From contig NZ_JAPJDL010000040.1 in the NCBI RefSeq assembly GCF_026242055.1, forward strand, positions 1 through 56,215: a stretch of DNA of 56,215 bases, read 5' to 3'. A model generated the notes under the pieces. The model was given only the letters and a program-made list of their open reading frames with translations. It was not told where the DNA came from and searched no databases. This document shows positions 32,143 to 40,459 of the stretch, in pieces. The DNA comes from Lentzea sp. NEAU-D7. GTDB lineage: Bacteria; Actinomycetota; Actinomycetes; Mycobacteriales; Pseudonocardiaceae. Numbering within the stretch: the stretch's first letter is position 1; each line of letters opens with the position of its first letter. A program made the position numbers and the translations under genes.

Positions 32143-33228
32143 TCAGTCCGCAGTGGACAGTTGGAAGACCGTCTCCTGGTGGTAGACGTCGCCGGGCCGC
32201 AGCACCGTGCTGGGGAAGTCCGGGCGGTTCGGCGAGTCCGGGAAGTGCTGCGCCTCCAGGGCGAAGCCGGTGCCGGGTCCGTACGGGCGGCCGCTGGTGC
32301 CGACCAGGTCCCCGGTCAGGAAGTTGCCCGAGTAGAACTGCAGGCCGGGCTCGCTGGTCCACAGGGTCAGCAGGCGCCCGGAGGCGGGGTCGCAGGCCTG
32401 CGCGGCGAAGGTCGCGCCGGACGAGTCCAGCACCCAGTTGTGGTCGTAGCCTCCCGCGATGCGCAGCTGGGGGTGGGCCGCGCGGATGCGGGAGCCGATC
32501 GCGGTCGGCAGCCGGAAGTCGAACGGCGTCGCCTCGACCGGCACGGGCGCCCCCACCGGGATCAGCGTCTCGTCGACGGCGCAGTACCGGCTCGCGTTGA
32601 GCATGAGCGACTGGCGGTGCACGTCGCCGCTGCCTTCCCCGGCCAGGTTCCAGTAGGTGTGGTTGGTCATGTTGAGGACGGTGGGCGCGTCCGTCGTCGC
32701 GCGGTAGGTGATGCTCAGGCGGTTGTGCCGGTCCAGCCGGTACGTCACCTGCGCCTCCACCGTTCCGGGGAAGCCGCCGTCCCCGTGCGGGCTCACCAGT
32801 TCGAGCCGCACGCCCACGCTGTCCGTCTCGTGCAGCTCGGTCGCGGACCACACCCGCGTGTCGAAGCCCGCCGGCCCGCCGTGCAGGCTGTTCGGCCCGT
32901 TGTTGAGCGGGAGCCGGTGCTGGACGTCGTCGAGGGTGAAGGCGCCGCGGGCGATCCGGTTGGCGTACCGGCCGATCACGGCGCCGAAGAACACCCTGGC
33001 CGCGCCGGGCTGGTTGTTCGCGACGTAGTCGTCGAGCGAGGAGAACCCGAGGACGACGTTGGCGGGAACGCCGTGGCGGTCCGGTGCCTCCAGCGACTGG
33101 ATCACACCGCCGTAGTCCAGCACCCGCACGGTGAGGCCACCCGGCCACGCCAGGACGTACCGGTGGACGTCGGTGCCACCGGTACGTCCGAACAGTTCCC
33201 GGCGTAGCTCGGGTTCCCGCTGCGACAT
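32143..33228 (-). CDS. galM: Aldose 1-epimerase (galactose mutarotase)
   Basis: Interconverts alpha and beta anomers of free sugars in the cytoplasm. The 361-residue product has the GalM pattern: DYGGVIQSLEAPD, GAVIGRYANRIARG, NNGPNSLHGG, the catalytic His in NMTNHTYWNL, and the catalytic Glu region ALEAQHFPDSPNRPDFPS. No signal peptide is apparent. ATG 33228 follows GAGGAG. It is the last gene of the chvE-mmsA-mmsB-GH43 operon, 13 bases after the double GH43 gene, consistent with processing of the imported monosaccharide. Its end lies one base from the convergent Cys-rich gene. Confidence 0.94.
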   Translation of the reverse strand: MSQREPELRRELFGRTGGTDVHRYVLAWPGGLTVRVLDYGGVIQSLEAPDRHGVPANVVLGFSSLDDYVANNQPGAARVFFGAVIGRYANRIARGAFTLDDVQHRLPLNNGPNSLHGGPAGFDTRVWSATELHETDSVGVRLELVSPHGDGGFPGTVEAQVTYRLDRHNRLSITYRATTDAPTVLNMTNHTYWNLAGEGSGDVHRQSLMLNASRYCAVDETLIPVGAPVPVEATPFDFRLPTAIGSRIRAAHPQLRIAGGYDHNWVLDSSGATFAAQACDPASGRLLTLWTSEPGLQFYSGNFLTGDLVGTSGRPYGPGTGFALEAQHFPDSPNRPDFPSTVLRPGDVYHQETVFQLSTAD

Positions 33229-33241
33229 CGAACTCCTCGTA

Positions 33242-36200
33242 TCAGTTGATCAGGGCCCGGCAGTGCTGCGGCCGGATCCGTTGTGGTGCGACGCTCTCCA
33301 GCGTCGGTGCGACCGGGACGATGGAGCCGTCGCGGCCGAACCTCATCCTGTCGATCGTGGTCTCGCGGTGCGTGCCGTCCCCGCCGGGGATGGCGAAGCG
33401 GTGGTACACGAGGTACCAGTCGTCGGTGCCCGGCACCTGCAGCATCGAGCTGTGGCCGGTGCCCTTGATCCCGAGCCTCAGGTCCTTGCTCAGGATCAGG
33501 CCGCGGTTCGTGAACGGGCCGGTGGGGCTGGGCGCCGTCGCGTACGCGACGCGGTAGTCCTCGCTGCGGGTGTCGTCGATCGACCAGCTCAGGTAGTACG
33601 TGCCCCTGCGCTCCACCATGAACAGGCCCTCCCGGAAGTCCGTCAGCCCGGTGAGGCGGGTGATCTTGGCCGGGTCGTAGGAGATCATGTCACTGTTGAG
33701 CGGAACGACGTAGGCCTCACCGTTGCCCCAGTAGAGGTACGCCTGCCCGGTGCGGTCGACGAAGACGGCCGGGTCGATGGCCTGGCCGCCGCCGGTCGGG
33801 TTGCGGGCGACGAGGGGCTGCCCGGAGTCGACGAACGGGCCGGTCGGGGAGTCGCTCACGGCGACGCCGATCTTGGCCTCGGCGCAGAAGTAGAAGTAGT
33901 ACTTGCCGTCGCGTTCGACGATCGCCGGTGCCCACGCGTTGCGGTCCGCCCAGCTCACGCCCGGACCGAGGTCGAGGATGACGCCCTCGTCCTTCCAGTC
34001 GACGAGGTTCTTCGACGACCAGGCGGAGAACCTCGTGCCGCTCCAGCCGTCGAATCCGTCCGTGGTCGCGTAGATGTAGTACGTGTCGCCGAACGCGACG
34101 ATGTTCGGGTCGGCGTTGAGGCCCGGCAGCACGGGGCTGCGCATCTCGTGGGCCTCGACCGTCCACACCCGACTCTCGCGGCCCGACCGGACGGTGAACT
34201 GCCGCGGCTTGCGCAGGTCGACCGGCCCGCTGGGCGTGATGGAGGCGCCGGGGGCGAGACCGAAGTCCAGCTGGACCCGCCGCAGGTCGGTGCCCGGTCG
34301 CACGGGGAGCACGACGCTGCCCGGTTCGATGACGGCCGGTGCCTTGAGCGAGTCGTGCGCGACCGACCGGATCAGGGTGGCGTTGAACGGGAGCGCCGCC
34401 ACCTCGGTGCCCGAGAGCGCCCGGTTGTAGAGGCGGACGTCCTTCATCCTGCCGAGCAGCGTCCGGTCCGCCGCGTAGACCGACCGGCCGAGGTAGTTGG
34501 CCGCGGTGATCCCGCCGCCGAGGTCGGACGGCTTGGCGGTGACGCCGGTGTTGCGTGCCACCTCGACACCGTCCAGGTAGAGCACCTCCACGCCCCCGCC
34601 GACGGTGAGCGTCACGTTCTTCCAGACACCGCGGGGCAGAGCGCGGCCGGAGTTCACGCCCTGCTCGGTCGTCCAGTTGCCGATGGCGATCGCGCCGCGG
34701 TAGGTGTCACCGGTGCTGAACAGGTAGCCGTCGCCGGTGCCGTTCGGCGCGGTGTTGCCGAAGCCGTACAGGAAGTACGGCGTCTGTTGCGCCGGGTCCA
34801 CCAGCACGTCGGCGGAGATCGTGGCGGCCTGGGCGCCGGTCAGCATGTTGTTCGGCAGCTGGACGTGCCCGCCGCGCAGCGACAGCGATCCTTCGGAGAA
34901 CGCGGCGTTGCCCGCGAGCACGCCGTCGTAGCCGTGACCGGTGGCGTCGGCGGCCGAACCGGTGAGCGGCCAGTGCGCGACGAGGCCCTTCGCATCGGCC
35001 TTCACCGGCGCCGGGGGAGCGGTGAGCCGGGTCAGCTCGGCCTGGGTCACCGGCAGCACGGTGCCGTGCCGCGGGGACGCGGGCAGGCGCGCGCCCGTGG
35101 ACATCGTCCACTTGCCCGAGGCGAGGTCCGTCGTCTCGAACGGCACGTAGCCGCGGCCGCCGTACTCGTCGATGAAGAGGTACCACTTGTCCTCGGTGTT
35201 GGACTTGAACCCGGTCGGGCCCTCACCGGCGCTCAGGCCGGGGCTGGTCGGGGTGGCCTTGCCGATGCACTCGGCGACGAAGTCGTACCTCGGGTTCAGC
35301 AGGTCCGCCGACTTCTCCGCGGTGATGTACTTGCTGCACGGCGAGGACGACGAGTTGTTCCGCTCGTCCTTGGTGTAGCGGTAGTAGGTGCCTTCGTGCT
35401 CGATGACCGTCGAGTCGATGACCGAGTAGCCGGGGTCGATCCACACCTTCGCCGGGCTGAACGTCACGAAGTCGCGCGTGGTCGCGTACATCATCCGGTT
35501 GTAGCTGTCGCCCGTGTGGCCGGGATCGTTCTCCGCGTAGAGCTTCGACGCCCAGTAGACGACGTAGTTGCCGCGCTTGGCGTCCCAGAAGGCCTCCGGT
35601 GCCCAGGTGTTGCCCGCGGTCGGCGGCGAGACCTCGACGCTGCGCTGGCGCGACCAGTTCCGCAGGTCGGTCGACTCCCACACCATGAGCGACCGGCTGC
35701 CGCTGCGCTGCGCCGCGTCCCAGCCGCGCCCGCCGTTGATCTTCAGGTCGGTGGCCAGCAGGAAGAACTTGTCGCCCTCGGGGGAGCGCAGGATGAACGG
35801 GTCGCGCACGCCCAGCTCGCCGAGGCTGGACTTCAGCACCGGCTGGCCGCCGTTGACCTCGGAGAAGTCCAGCGGGTTGTTCCCGTTGCTGGCGGCGGCG
35901 TAGATCTGCTCACCGATCGGGCTTCCCTCGCCGGTGAAGTAGAAGAAGCCGTAGCCCGCCAGAGGTTCCTCGACGGGCAACGGGACGACGGTGGCGGTGA
36001 GCGCGCGGGTGGTGCTCTGCTGCCCGCGGCTCACCTTCGCCGTCAGCACGACCTTGGTGGGCTTGCCGCCCGCCGGTGGTCGGTTCACCTCGCCGGTCGG
36101 CGTGATCACCTCGCCGTTGGACGACCTCCACGTGATGGTCGTGCCGTTCGTTCCCGTGGTGGGCAGGGTCAGGTGTCCGCGGACGTCGTCGATGTTCGGG

Positions 36201-36316
36201 ACTTCCAAGGCGTTCGCCGCCGTCCGCACGAGCGGTTCGGCGGCGGCCGGCGTGACGGGGAGCAGGGCGGCCGTCACGGCCACGACGACTCCGAAATGGC
36301 GCAGGGAGGACAACAT
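33242..36316 (-). CDS. Secreted two-domain GH43 enzyme (GH43 - LamG - GH43)
   Basis: A 1024-residue protein with two complete GH43 propellers. Order: signal peptide (about 1-26), a short Ig-like domain (about 38-110), GH43-A (about 118-425; Asp in GVRDPFILRS, Asp in VIDSTVIEHEG, Glu in SAGEGPTGFKS), a LamG/concanavalin-like domain (about 435-600; GLVAHWPLTGSAADATGHGYDG), a linker beta domain, then GH43-B (about 725-1024; Asp in NADPNIVAFGD, Asp in AIDPAVFVDRTG, Glu in FREGLFMVERRG). Both triads look intact, so it may be a bifunctional arabinanase/arabinofuranosidase or xylosidase. ATG 36316 follows GGAAGG. It is 34 bases after mmsB and shares the sugar-importer operon. Confidence 0.9.
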   Translation of the reverse strand: MLSSLRHFGVVVAVTAALLPVTPAAAEPLVRTAANALEVPNIDDVRGHLTLPTTGTNGTTITWRSSNGEVITPTGEVNRPPAGGKPTKVVLTAKVSRGQQSTTRALTATVVPLPVEEPLAGYGFFYFTGEGSPIGEQIYAAASNGNNPLDFSEVNGGQPVLKSSLGELGVRDPFILRSPEGDKFFLLATDLKINGGRGWDAAQRSGSRSLMVWESTDLRNWSRQRSVEVSPPTAGNTWAPEAFWDAKRGNYVVYWASKLYAENDPGHTGDSYNRMMYATTRDFVTFSPAKVWIDPGYSVIDSTVIEHEGTYYRYTKDERNNSSSSPCSKYITAEKSADLLNPRYDFVAECIGKATPTSPGLSAGEGPTGFKSNTEDKWYLFIDEYGGRGYVPFETTDLASGKWTMSTGARLPASPRHGTVLPVTQAELTRLTAPPAPVKADAKGLVAHWPLTGSAADATGHGYDGVLAGNAAFSEGSLSLRGGHVQLPNNMLTGAQAATISADVLVDPAQQTPYFLYGFGNTAPNGTGDGYLFSTGDTYRGAIAIGNWTTEQGVNSGRALPRGVWKNVTLTVGGGVEVLYLDGVEVARNTGVTAKPSDLGGGITAANYLGRSVYAADRTLLGRMKDVRLYNRALSGTEVAALPFNATLIRSVAHDSLKAPAVIEPGSVVLPVRPGTDLRRVQLDFGLAPGASITPSGPVDLRKPRQFTVRSGRESRVWTVEAHEMRSPVLPGLNADPNIVAFGDTYYIYATTDGFDGWSGTRFSAWSSKNLVDWKDEGVILDLGPGVSWADRNAWAPAIVERDGKYYFYFCAEAKIGVAVSDSPTGPFVDSGQPLVARNPTGGGQAIDPAVFVDRTGQAYLYWGNGEAYVVPLNSDMISYDPAKITRLTGLTDFREGLFMVERRGTYYLSWSIDDTRSEDYRVAYATAPSPTGPFTNRGLILSKDLRLGIKGTGHSSMLQVPGTDDWYLVYHRFAIPGGDGTHRETTIDRMRFGRDGSIVPVAPTLESVAPQRIRPQHCRALIN

Positions 36317-36350
36317 CGTTGTTGTTCGCCTTCCGGGGAGGGGAGGAACT

Positions 36351-37565
36351 TCAGGCGCGTCGCTTGGTCCACACGTCGTAGGCGACGGCCGCGAGCAGGA
36401 CGAGACCCTTCACGAGCATCACGCGTTCACTGGGCGCGCCGATCAGCGACATGCCGTTGTTGATCACACCCATGATCAGGCCGCCGGTGATGGCGCCGAC
36501 GACCTTGCCGACACCGCCCTGGACCGCGGCGCCACCGATGAACGCGGCCGCGATGGCGTCCAGCTCGAACGACATGCCCGCCGTCGGTCCCGCCTGGTTG
36601 AGCCGGCCGGCGAAGATCACGCCGGCCAGCGCGGCCAGCGCGCCCATGTTGACGAACACCCAGAACGTGACGGCCTTGACCTTCACGCCGGACAGCGTGG
36701 CGGCCTGCAGGTTGCCGCCGATCGAGTAGATGTGCCGTCCGAACACGGAGTTGCCGGCCATCAGCGAGTAGCCGAGCGCGAGCGCCGCGAGCAGCACCAG
36801 CACCCACGGCAGGTTGCGGAACCGGGCGAGCTGCACCACGACCGCCATCACGACGACGCCCACACCGACGATCTTGAGGACGAACACCGGCATCGGTTCG
36901 ACCGTCTGGTCGTAGCCGAGCCGCGCCGCGCGCTTGCGCCACTGCGACAACGCGAACCCGGCCACGAACGTGAGACCGGCGAGCAGGCTCACCAGGTCGG
37001 CGCCGCCGAGCGGCCCGAGACCGATGTTGCCGAGGTAGCCGCCCGTGAACCCGTTCGACAGCGACCGGATCTCGTCGGGGAACGGCCCGATGCCCTGGTT
37101 GCCCAGCGTCGTCAGCGTGAGCGCGCGGAACACCAGCATGCCGGCCAGCGTGACGATGAACGCGGGAATGCCGAAGTACGCGATCCAGTACCCCTGCGCG
37201 GCGCCGATCAGCGCGCCCGAGAGCAGGGTCAGCAGCACCGCCACCGGCCACGGGAGTCCCCATTGGACGGTGAGCACCGCGCAGATCGCCCCGGTCAGCG
37301 CCACCGTCGAGCCGACCGACAGGTCGATGTGCCCGCCGATGATCACCAGGATCATGCCGATCGCGAGGATCAGCACGTAGGAGTTCTGCACGATGATGTT
37401 CGAGATGTTCTGCGGCTGCAGCAGGGCGCCGTCGGTCAGCACCGCGAACAGCACGACGATCAGCGCGAACGCGACGTAGATGCCCGACTGCCGCAGGTTG
37501 ATCGAGAACCGCCGCGACCGCGCGGGCGGGGCGGCGGCGGGTGCGGGCGCGATCTTCGTGGTCAT
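36351..37565 (-). CDS. mmsB: Monosaccharide ABC transporter permease (MmsB/XylH type)
   Basis: The 404-residue inner-membrane permease of a CUT2-type sugar importer, with about ten hydrophobic helices. Typical BPD_transp_2 features: VLILAIGMILVIIGGHIDLSVGS, FIVTLAGMLVFRAL and AAFIGGAAVQGGVGKVVGA. ATG 37565 overlaps the ATPase stop (37562-37564), so it is coupled to it. It works with the ATPase and ChvE-like lipoprotein next to it. Members of this group carry arabinose, xylose, galactose or glucose. Confidence 0.92.
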   Translation of the reverse strand: MTTKIAPAPAAAPPARSRRFSINLRQSGIYVAFALIVVLFAVLTDGALLQPQNISNIIVQNSYVLILAIGMILVIIGGHIDLSVGSTVALTGAICAVLTVQWGLPWPVAVLLTLLSGALIGAAQGYWIAYFGIPAFIVTLAGMLVFRALTLTTLGNQGIGPFPDEIRSLSNGFTGGYLGNIGLGPLGGADLVSLLAGLTFVAGFALSQWRKRAARLGYDQTVEPMPVFVLKIVGVGVVVMAVVVQLARFRNLPWVLVLLAALALGYSLMAGNSVFGRHIYSIGGNLQAATLSGVKVKAVTFWVFVNMGALAALAGVIFAGRLNQAGPTAGMSFELDAIAAAFIGGAAVQGGVGKVVGAITGGLIMGVINNGMSLIGAPSERVMLVKGLVLLAAVAYDVWTKRRA

Positions 37566-39088
37566 GAGCTCTGTCCTCGCGTCATGTACTGCATCAAGCG
37601 TTCCTGCGTTGCCTCTTCGCGGCTGACCTCACCGGTGATGCGGCCTTCCGACAGGGCATATACGCGGTCGCACAGGCCGAGGAGCTCCGGCAGCTCCGAG
37701 GAGATCACCAGCACCGCGCGGCCCTGGGCGGCGAGGTCGTTGATGATCGAGTAGATCTCGTACTTCGCGCCGACGTCGATGCCGCGCGTCGGTTCGTCGA
37801 GGATCAGCACGTCCGGGTCGGTGAACATCCACTTCGCCAGCACGACCTTCTGCTGGTTGCCACCCGACAGCGTGCCGGTCGGCGTCGACACGGCGGCGGT
37901 CCTGATGCCCATCGACCTCCGGAACCGCTCCGCGACCGTGTACTCCTCGTTCTCGTTCACCCAGCCGCGGTTCGCGAGCTTGTCCAGCGCGGCGGCGGAG
38001 ACGTTGCGCTGCACGCCTTCGATCAGGTTGAGCCCGTACTTCTTGCGGTCCTCGCTCACGTACGCGAGGCCGTGCCGGATCGCGCCGCGCACGGTGCGCG
38101 TGTCGATCTCCTGGCCGTCCTTGACCACGCGCCCGGAGATGCCGACGCCGTAGGAACGGCCGAAGACGCTCATCGCGAGCTCCGTGCGGCCCGCGCCCAT
38201 CAGGCCGGCGAGACCGACGATCTCCCCGCGCCGCAACGACAGCGTGGCGTTGTCGACGACCACCCGGTCCGGCTGGGCGGGGCTGTGCACCGTCCAGTCC
38301 TCGATGCGCAGCACCTCCTCGCCGATGTCGGGCGTGCGCGGCGGGAACCGGTGTTCCAGGTCGCGGCCGACCATGCCGGAGATGATGCGTTCCTCGCTGA
38401 GCCCCTCGGCGGGCAACGTCTCGATCGTCTTGCCGTCGCGCAGCACCGTCACCGTGTCGGCGATCTTGATGACCTCGCCCAGCTTGTGGGAGATGATCAC
38501 CGAGGTGATGCCTTCGTTCCGCAGGCCGTCGAGCAGGTCCAGCAGGTGCTGCGAGTCGTCGTCGTTCAGCGCGGCCGTCGGCTCGTCCAGGATCAGGAGG
38601 CTGACCTCCTTGGACAGCGCCTTGGCGATCTCGACGAGCTGCTGCTTGCCGACGCCGAGGTCGTTCACCGGGGTCGTCGGGTTCTCCCGCAGTCCCACGC
38701 GGTCGAGCAGGGCCTGGGCCTCGTGGTTGGTGCGGTTCCAGTCGATGAACCCGCGCCGGGACCTCTCGTTGCCCAGGAACAGGTTCTCCGCCACGGAGAG
38801 CTGGCCGCACAGCGCCAGCTCCTGGTGGATGATCACGATGCCGCGGCGCTCGCTGTCGCGAATGCCGTCGAACGCGCACGGCTCACCCTCGAAGAGGATG
38901 TCGCCGTCGTACGTGCCGTGCGGGTGCACCCCGGACAGCACCTTCATCAGCGTGGACTTGCCCGCGCCGTTCTCACCGCAGATCGCGTGGATCTCACCGC
39001 GCCGCACGGTCAGGGAGACCTCGTGCAGCGCGGTGACTCCCGCGAACCTCTTGGTGATGCCGCGCATCACCAGGATGTCGTCGGACAC
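37562..39088 (-). CDS. mmsA: Monosaccharide ABC transporter ATPase (MmsA/XylG type)
   Basis: The 508-residue double ATPase of a CUT2 importer. First cassette: Walker A GENGAGKST, signature-like LGVGKQQLVEIAKAL, Walker B LLILDEPTAAL. Second cassette: degenerate Walker A GLMGAGRTE, signature LSGGNQQKVVLAKWM, Walker B VLILDEPTRGIDVG. This asymmetry is normal for the family. It lies five bases after the binding-protein gene and overlaps the permease start. Confidence 0.95.
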   Translation of the reverse strand: MSDDILVMRGITKRFAGVTALHEVSLTVRRGEIHAICGENGAGKSTLMKVLSGVHPHGTYDGDILFEGEPCAFDGIRDSERRGIVIIHQELALCGQLSVAENLFLGNERSRRGFIDWNRTNHEAQALLDRVGLRENPTTPVNDLGVGKQQLVEIAKALSKEVSLLILDEPTAALNDDDSQHLLDLLDGLRNEGITSVIISHKLGEVIKIADTVTVLRDGKTIETLPAEGLSEERIISGMVGRDLEHRFPPRTPDIGEEVLRIEDWTVHSPAQPDRVVVDNATLSLRRGEIVGLAGLMGAGRTELAMSVFGRSYGVGISGRVVKDGQEIDTRTVRGAIRHGLAYVSEDRKKYGLNLIEGVQRNVSAAALDKLANRGWVNENEEYTVAERFRRSMGIRTAAVSTPTGTLSGGNQQKVVLAKWMFTDPDVLILDEPTRGIDVGAKYEIYSIINDLAAQGRAVLVISSELPELLGLCDRVYALSEGRITGEVSREEATQERLMQYMTRGQSS

Positions 39089-39093
39089 GGGAC

Positions 39094-40179
39094 CTACCTG
39101 AGCTGGTCGGCGGTGTAGTAACCGGAGTCGATCAGCTCTTTCTGGTAGTTCGCCTTGTCCACGGGGACGGGCTGGAGCAGGAACGACGGCACGACCTTGT
39201 TGCCGTTGTCGTAGTCCTTGGTGTTGTTCACCTCGGGCTTGCCGCCCTTGAGCACCGCGTCGGCCATCTTCACCGTGACGTCGGCGAGCAGGCGGGTGTC
39301 CTTGTGGATCGTGGAGTACTGCTCACCGGCGATGATCGACTTCACCGAGGCGACCTCGGCGTCCTGACCGGTGACGATCGGGTAGGCCTGACCGGCCGCC
39401 CCGTAGCCGCCGCTCTTGAGCGCGGAGAGGATGCCGATCGAGATGCCGTCGTAGGGGGACAGCACGCCGTCGACCTTGGCACCGCCGTAGGTCGAGGTGA
39501 GCAGGTCCTCCATGCGCTTCTGCGCGGTCGCGGGGTCCCAGCGCAGGATCGCGACGGTCTTGAAGTCCTTCTGACCCGACTTCACGACGAGCTTGCCCTG
39601 GTCGATGAGCGGCTGGAGCACGGACATGGCGCCGTTGAAGAAGAACGTGGCGTTGTTGTCGTCCGGCGACCCGGCGAACAGCTCGACGTTGAACGGGCCC
39701 TCGCCCTTCGTCTTCAGGCCGGCCAGCAGCGAGTTCGCCTGCTCCACACCGACCTTGAAGTTGTCGAACGTCGCGTAGTAGTCGACGTTCGGGCTCTTGC
39801 GGATCAGCCGGTCGTAGGCGATCACCGGGATCTTGGCGTCGGCGGCCTGCTGCAGCTGCGACGTGATCGCCGTGCCGTCGATCGAGGCGACGATCAGGAG
39901 CTTGGCGCCCTTGGTGATCTGGTTCTCGATCTGGTTGGCCTGGGTGGGGATGTCGTTCTCCGCGTACTGGAGGTCGACCTTGTACCCCTTGCCCTCCAGG
40001 GCCTTCTTGATGTTGTCGCCGTCGTGGATCCAGCGTTCGGACGACCGCGTCGGCATGGTGACGCCCACCAGCGCACCCTCGCTGGAGGTGGTCTGCTGGT
40101 CGACCGTCTTCTGCGCCGAACCACAGGCGGCGAGGGTGACGGCGAGTGCGGTGGTGGCCGCGATCCTGGCAAGCCTCAT
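39094..40179 (-). CDS. chvE: ChvE-like sugar-binding lipoprotein of a CUT2 ABC importer
   Basis: The 361-residue substrate-binding protein with a lipobox (VTLAAC) near residue 19 for anchoring outside the membrane. Its fold is that of PBP1-type sugar binders: GALVGVTMPTRSSERWIHDGDNI, GAKLLIVASIDGTAI, KIPVIAYDRLI and LSPYDGISIGIL, as in ChvE/XylF. It is the first gene of the importer operon. Two TGTTAGCGCTAACA-type operators stand upstream, one on the predicted -10, so the operon should answer to the same LacI repressor as the GH6 endoglucanase and the CE3 operon. Likely substrates are arabinose, xylose or galactose; exact specificity is not visible. Confidence 0.93.
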   Translation of the reverse strand: MRLARIAATTALAVTLAACGSAQKTVDQQTTSSEGALVGVTMPTRSSERWIHDGDNIKKALEGKGYKVDLQYAENDIPTQANQIENQITKGAKLLIVASIDGTAITSQLQQAADAKIPVIAYDRLIRKSPNVDYYATFDNFKVGVEQANSLLAGLKTKGEGPFNVELFAGSPDDNNATFFFNGAMSVLQPLIDQGKLVVKSGQKDFKTVAILRWDPATAQKRMEDLLTSTYGGAKVDGVLSPYDGISIGILSALKSGGYGAAGQAYPIVTGQDAEVASVKSIIAGEQYSTIHKDTRLLADVTVKMADAVLKGGKPEVNNTKDYDNGNKVVPSFLLQPVPVDKANYQKELIDSGYYTADQLR

Positions 40180-40226
40180 TGCTTCTCCTCGATGTCACCG
40201 GCAGGCAACAGTGCTGTAGGCGGCGA

Positions 40227-40254
40227 GTGTTATCGCTAACAACTTTCTCGTCAA
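40227..40254 (-). promoter_or_regulatory. Promoter of the chvE-mmsA-mmsB-GH43-galM operon
   Basis: On the minus strand TTGACG (40249-40254) is followed after 16 nt by TAACAC (40227-40232). The -10 overlaps the operator at 40228-40241. Confidence 0.45.
40228..40241. promoter_or_regulatory. LacI-type operator O1 of the chvE operon
   Basis: TGTTATCGCTAACA is a 13-of-14 match to the palindrome TGTTAGCGCTAACA. It overlaps the predicted -10 of chvE, so binding would repress. Confidence 0.7.
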
Positions 40255-40283
40255 GTTTCATCTGGATAACAGCAGGTAGTGAC

Positions 40284-40297
40284 TGTTAGCGCTCACA
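40284..40297. promoter_or_regulatory. LacI-type operator O2 of the chvE operon
   Basis: TGTTAGCGCTCACA, 13 of 14 positions of the motif, lies 56 bases centre to centre upstream of O1. The pair could support looping by a tetramer or graded repression. Confidence 0.65.
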
Positions 40298-40414
40298 GAG
40301 GCCACAAATGTTCACAGAGGTCACCGATGCCTGGGCGCCTGCGGCTCGCGCCTCGCGCCTGCGACCGCGGGTCGGGCGTGGTCCGGTGGTGGTGCGGCCG
40401 TCCGCAAACGCCGA

Positions 40415-40446
40415 GCGCCCGCCGCCACCGAAGTGACAGCGGGCGC
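40415..40446 (-). terminator. Possible terminator after the GH9 cellulase gene
   Basis: GCGCCCGC (40415-40422) and GCGGGCGC (40439-40446) can form an 8-bp GC stem with a 16-nt loop, 14 bases after the GH9 stop on the minus strand. There is no T tract. Confidence 0.45.
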
Positions 40447-40459
40447 ATCCCTGGTGCGG

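Noticed and set aside
33131..36463. A 3.3-kb open plus-strand frame opposite the double GH43 gene
   Set aside because: Low-complexity product without motif or ribosome site; the minus-strand gene has two intact catalytic triads.
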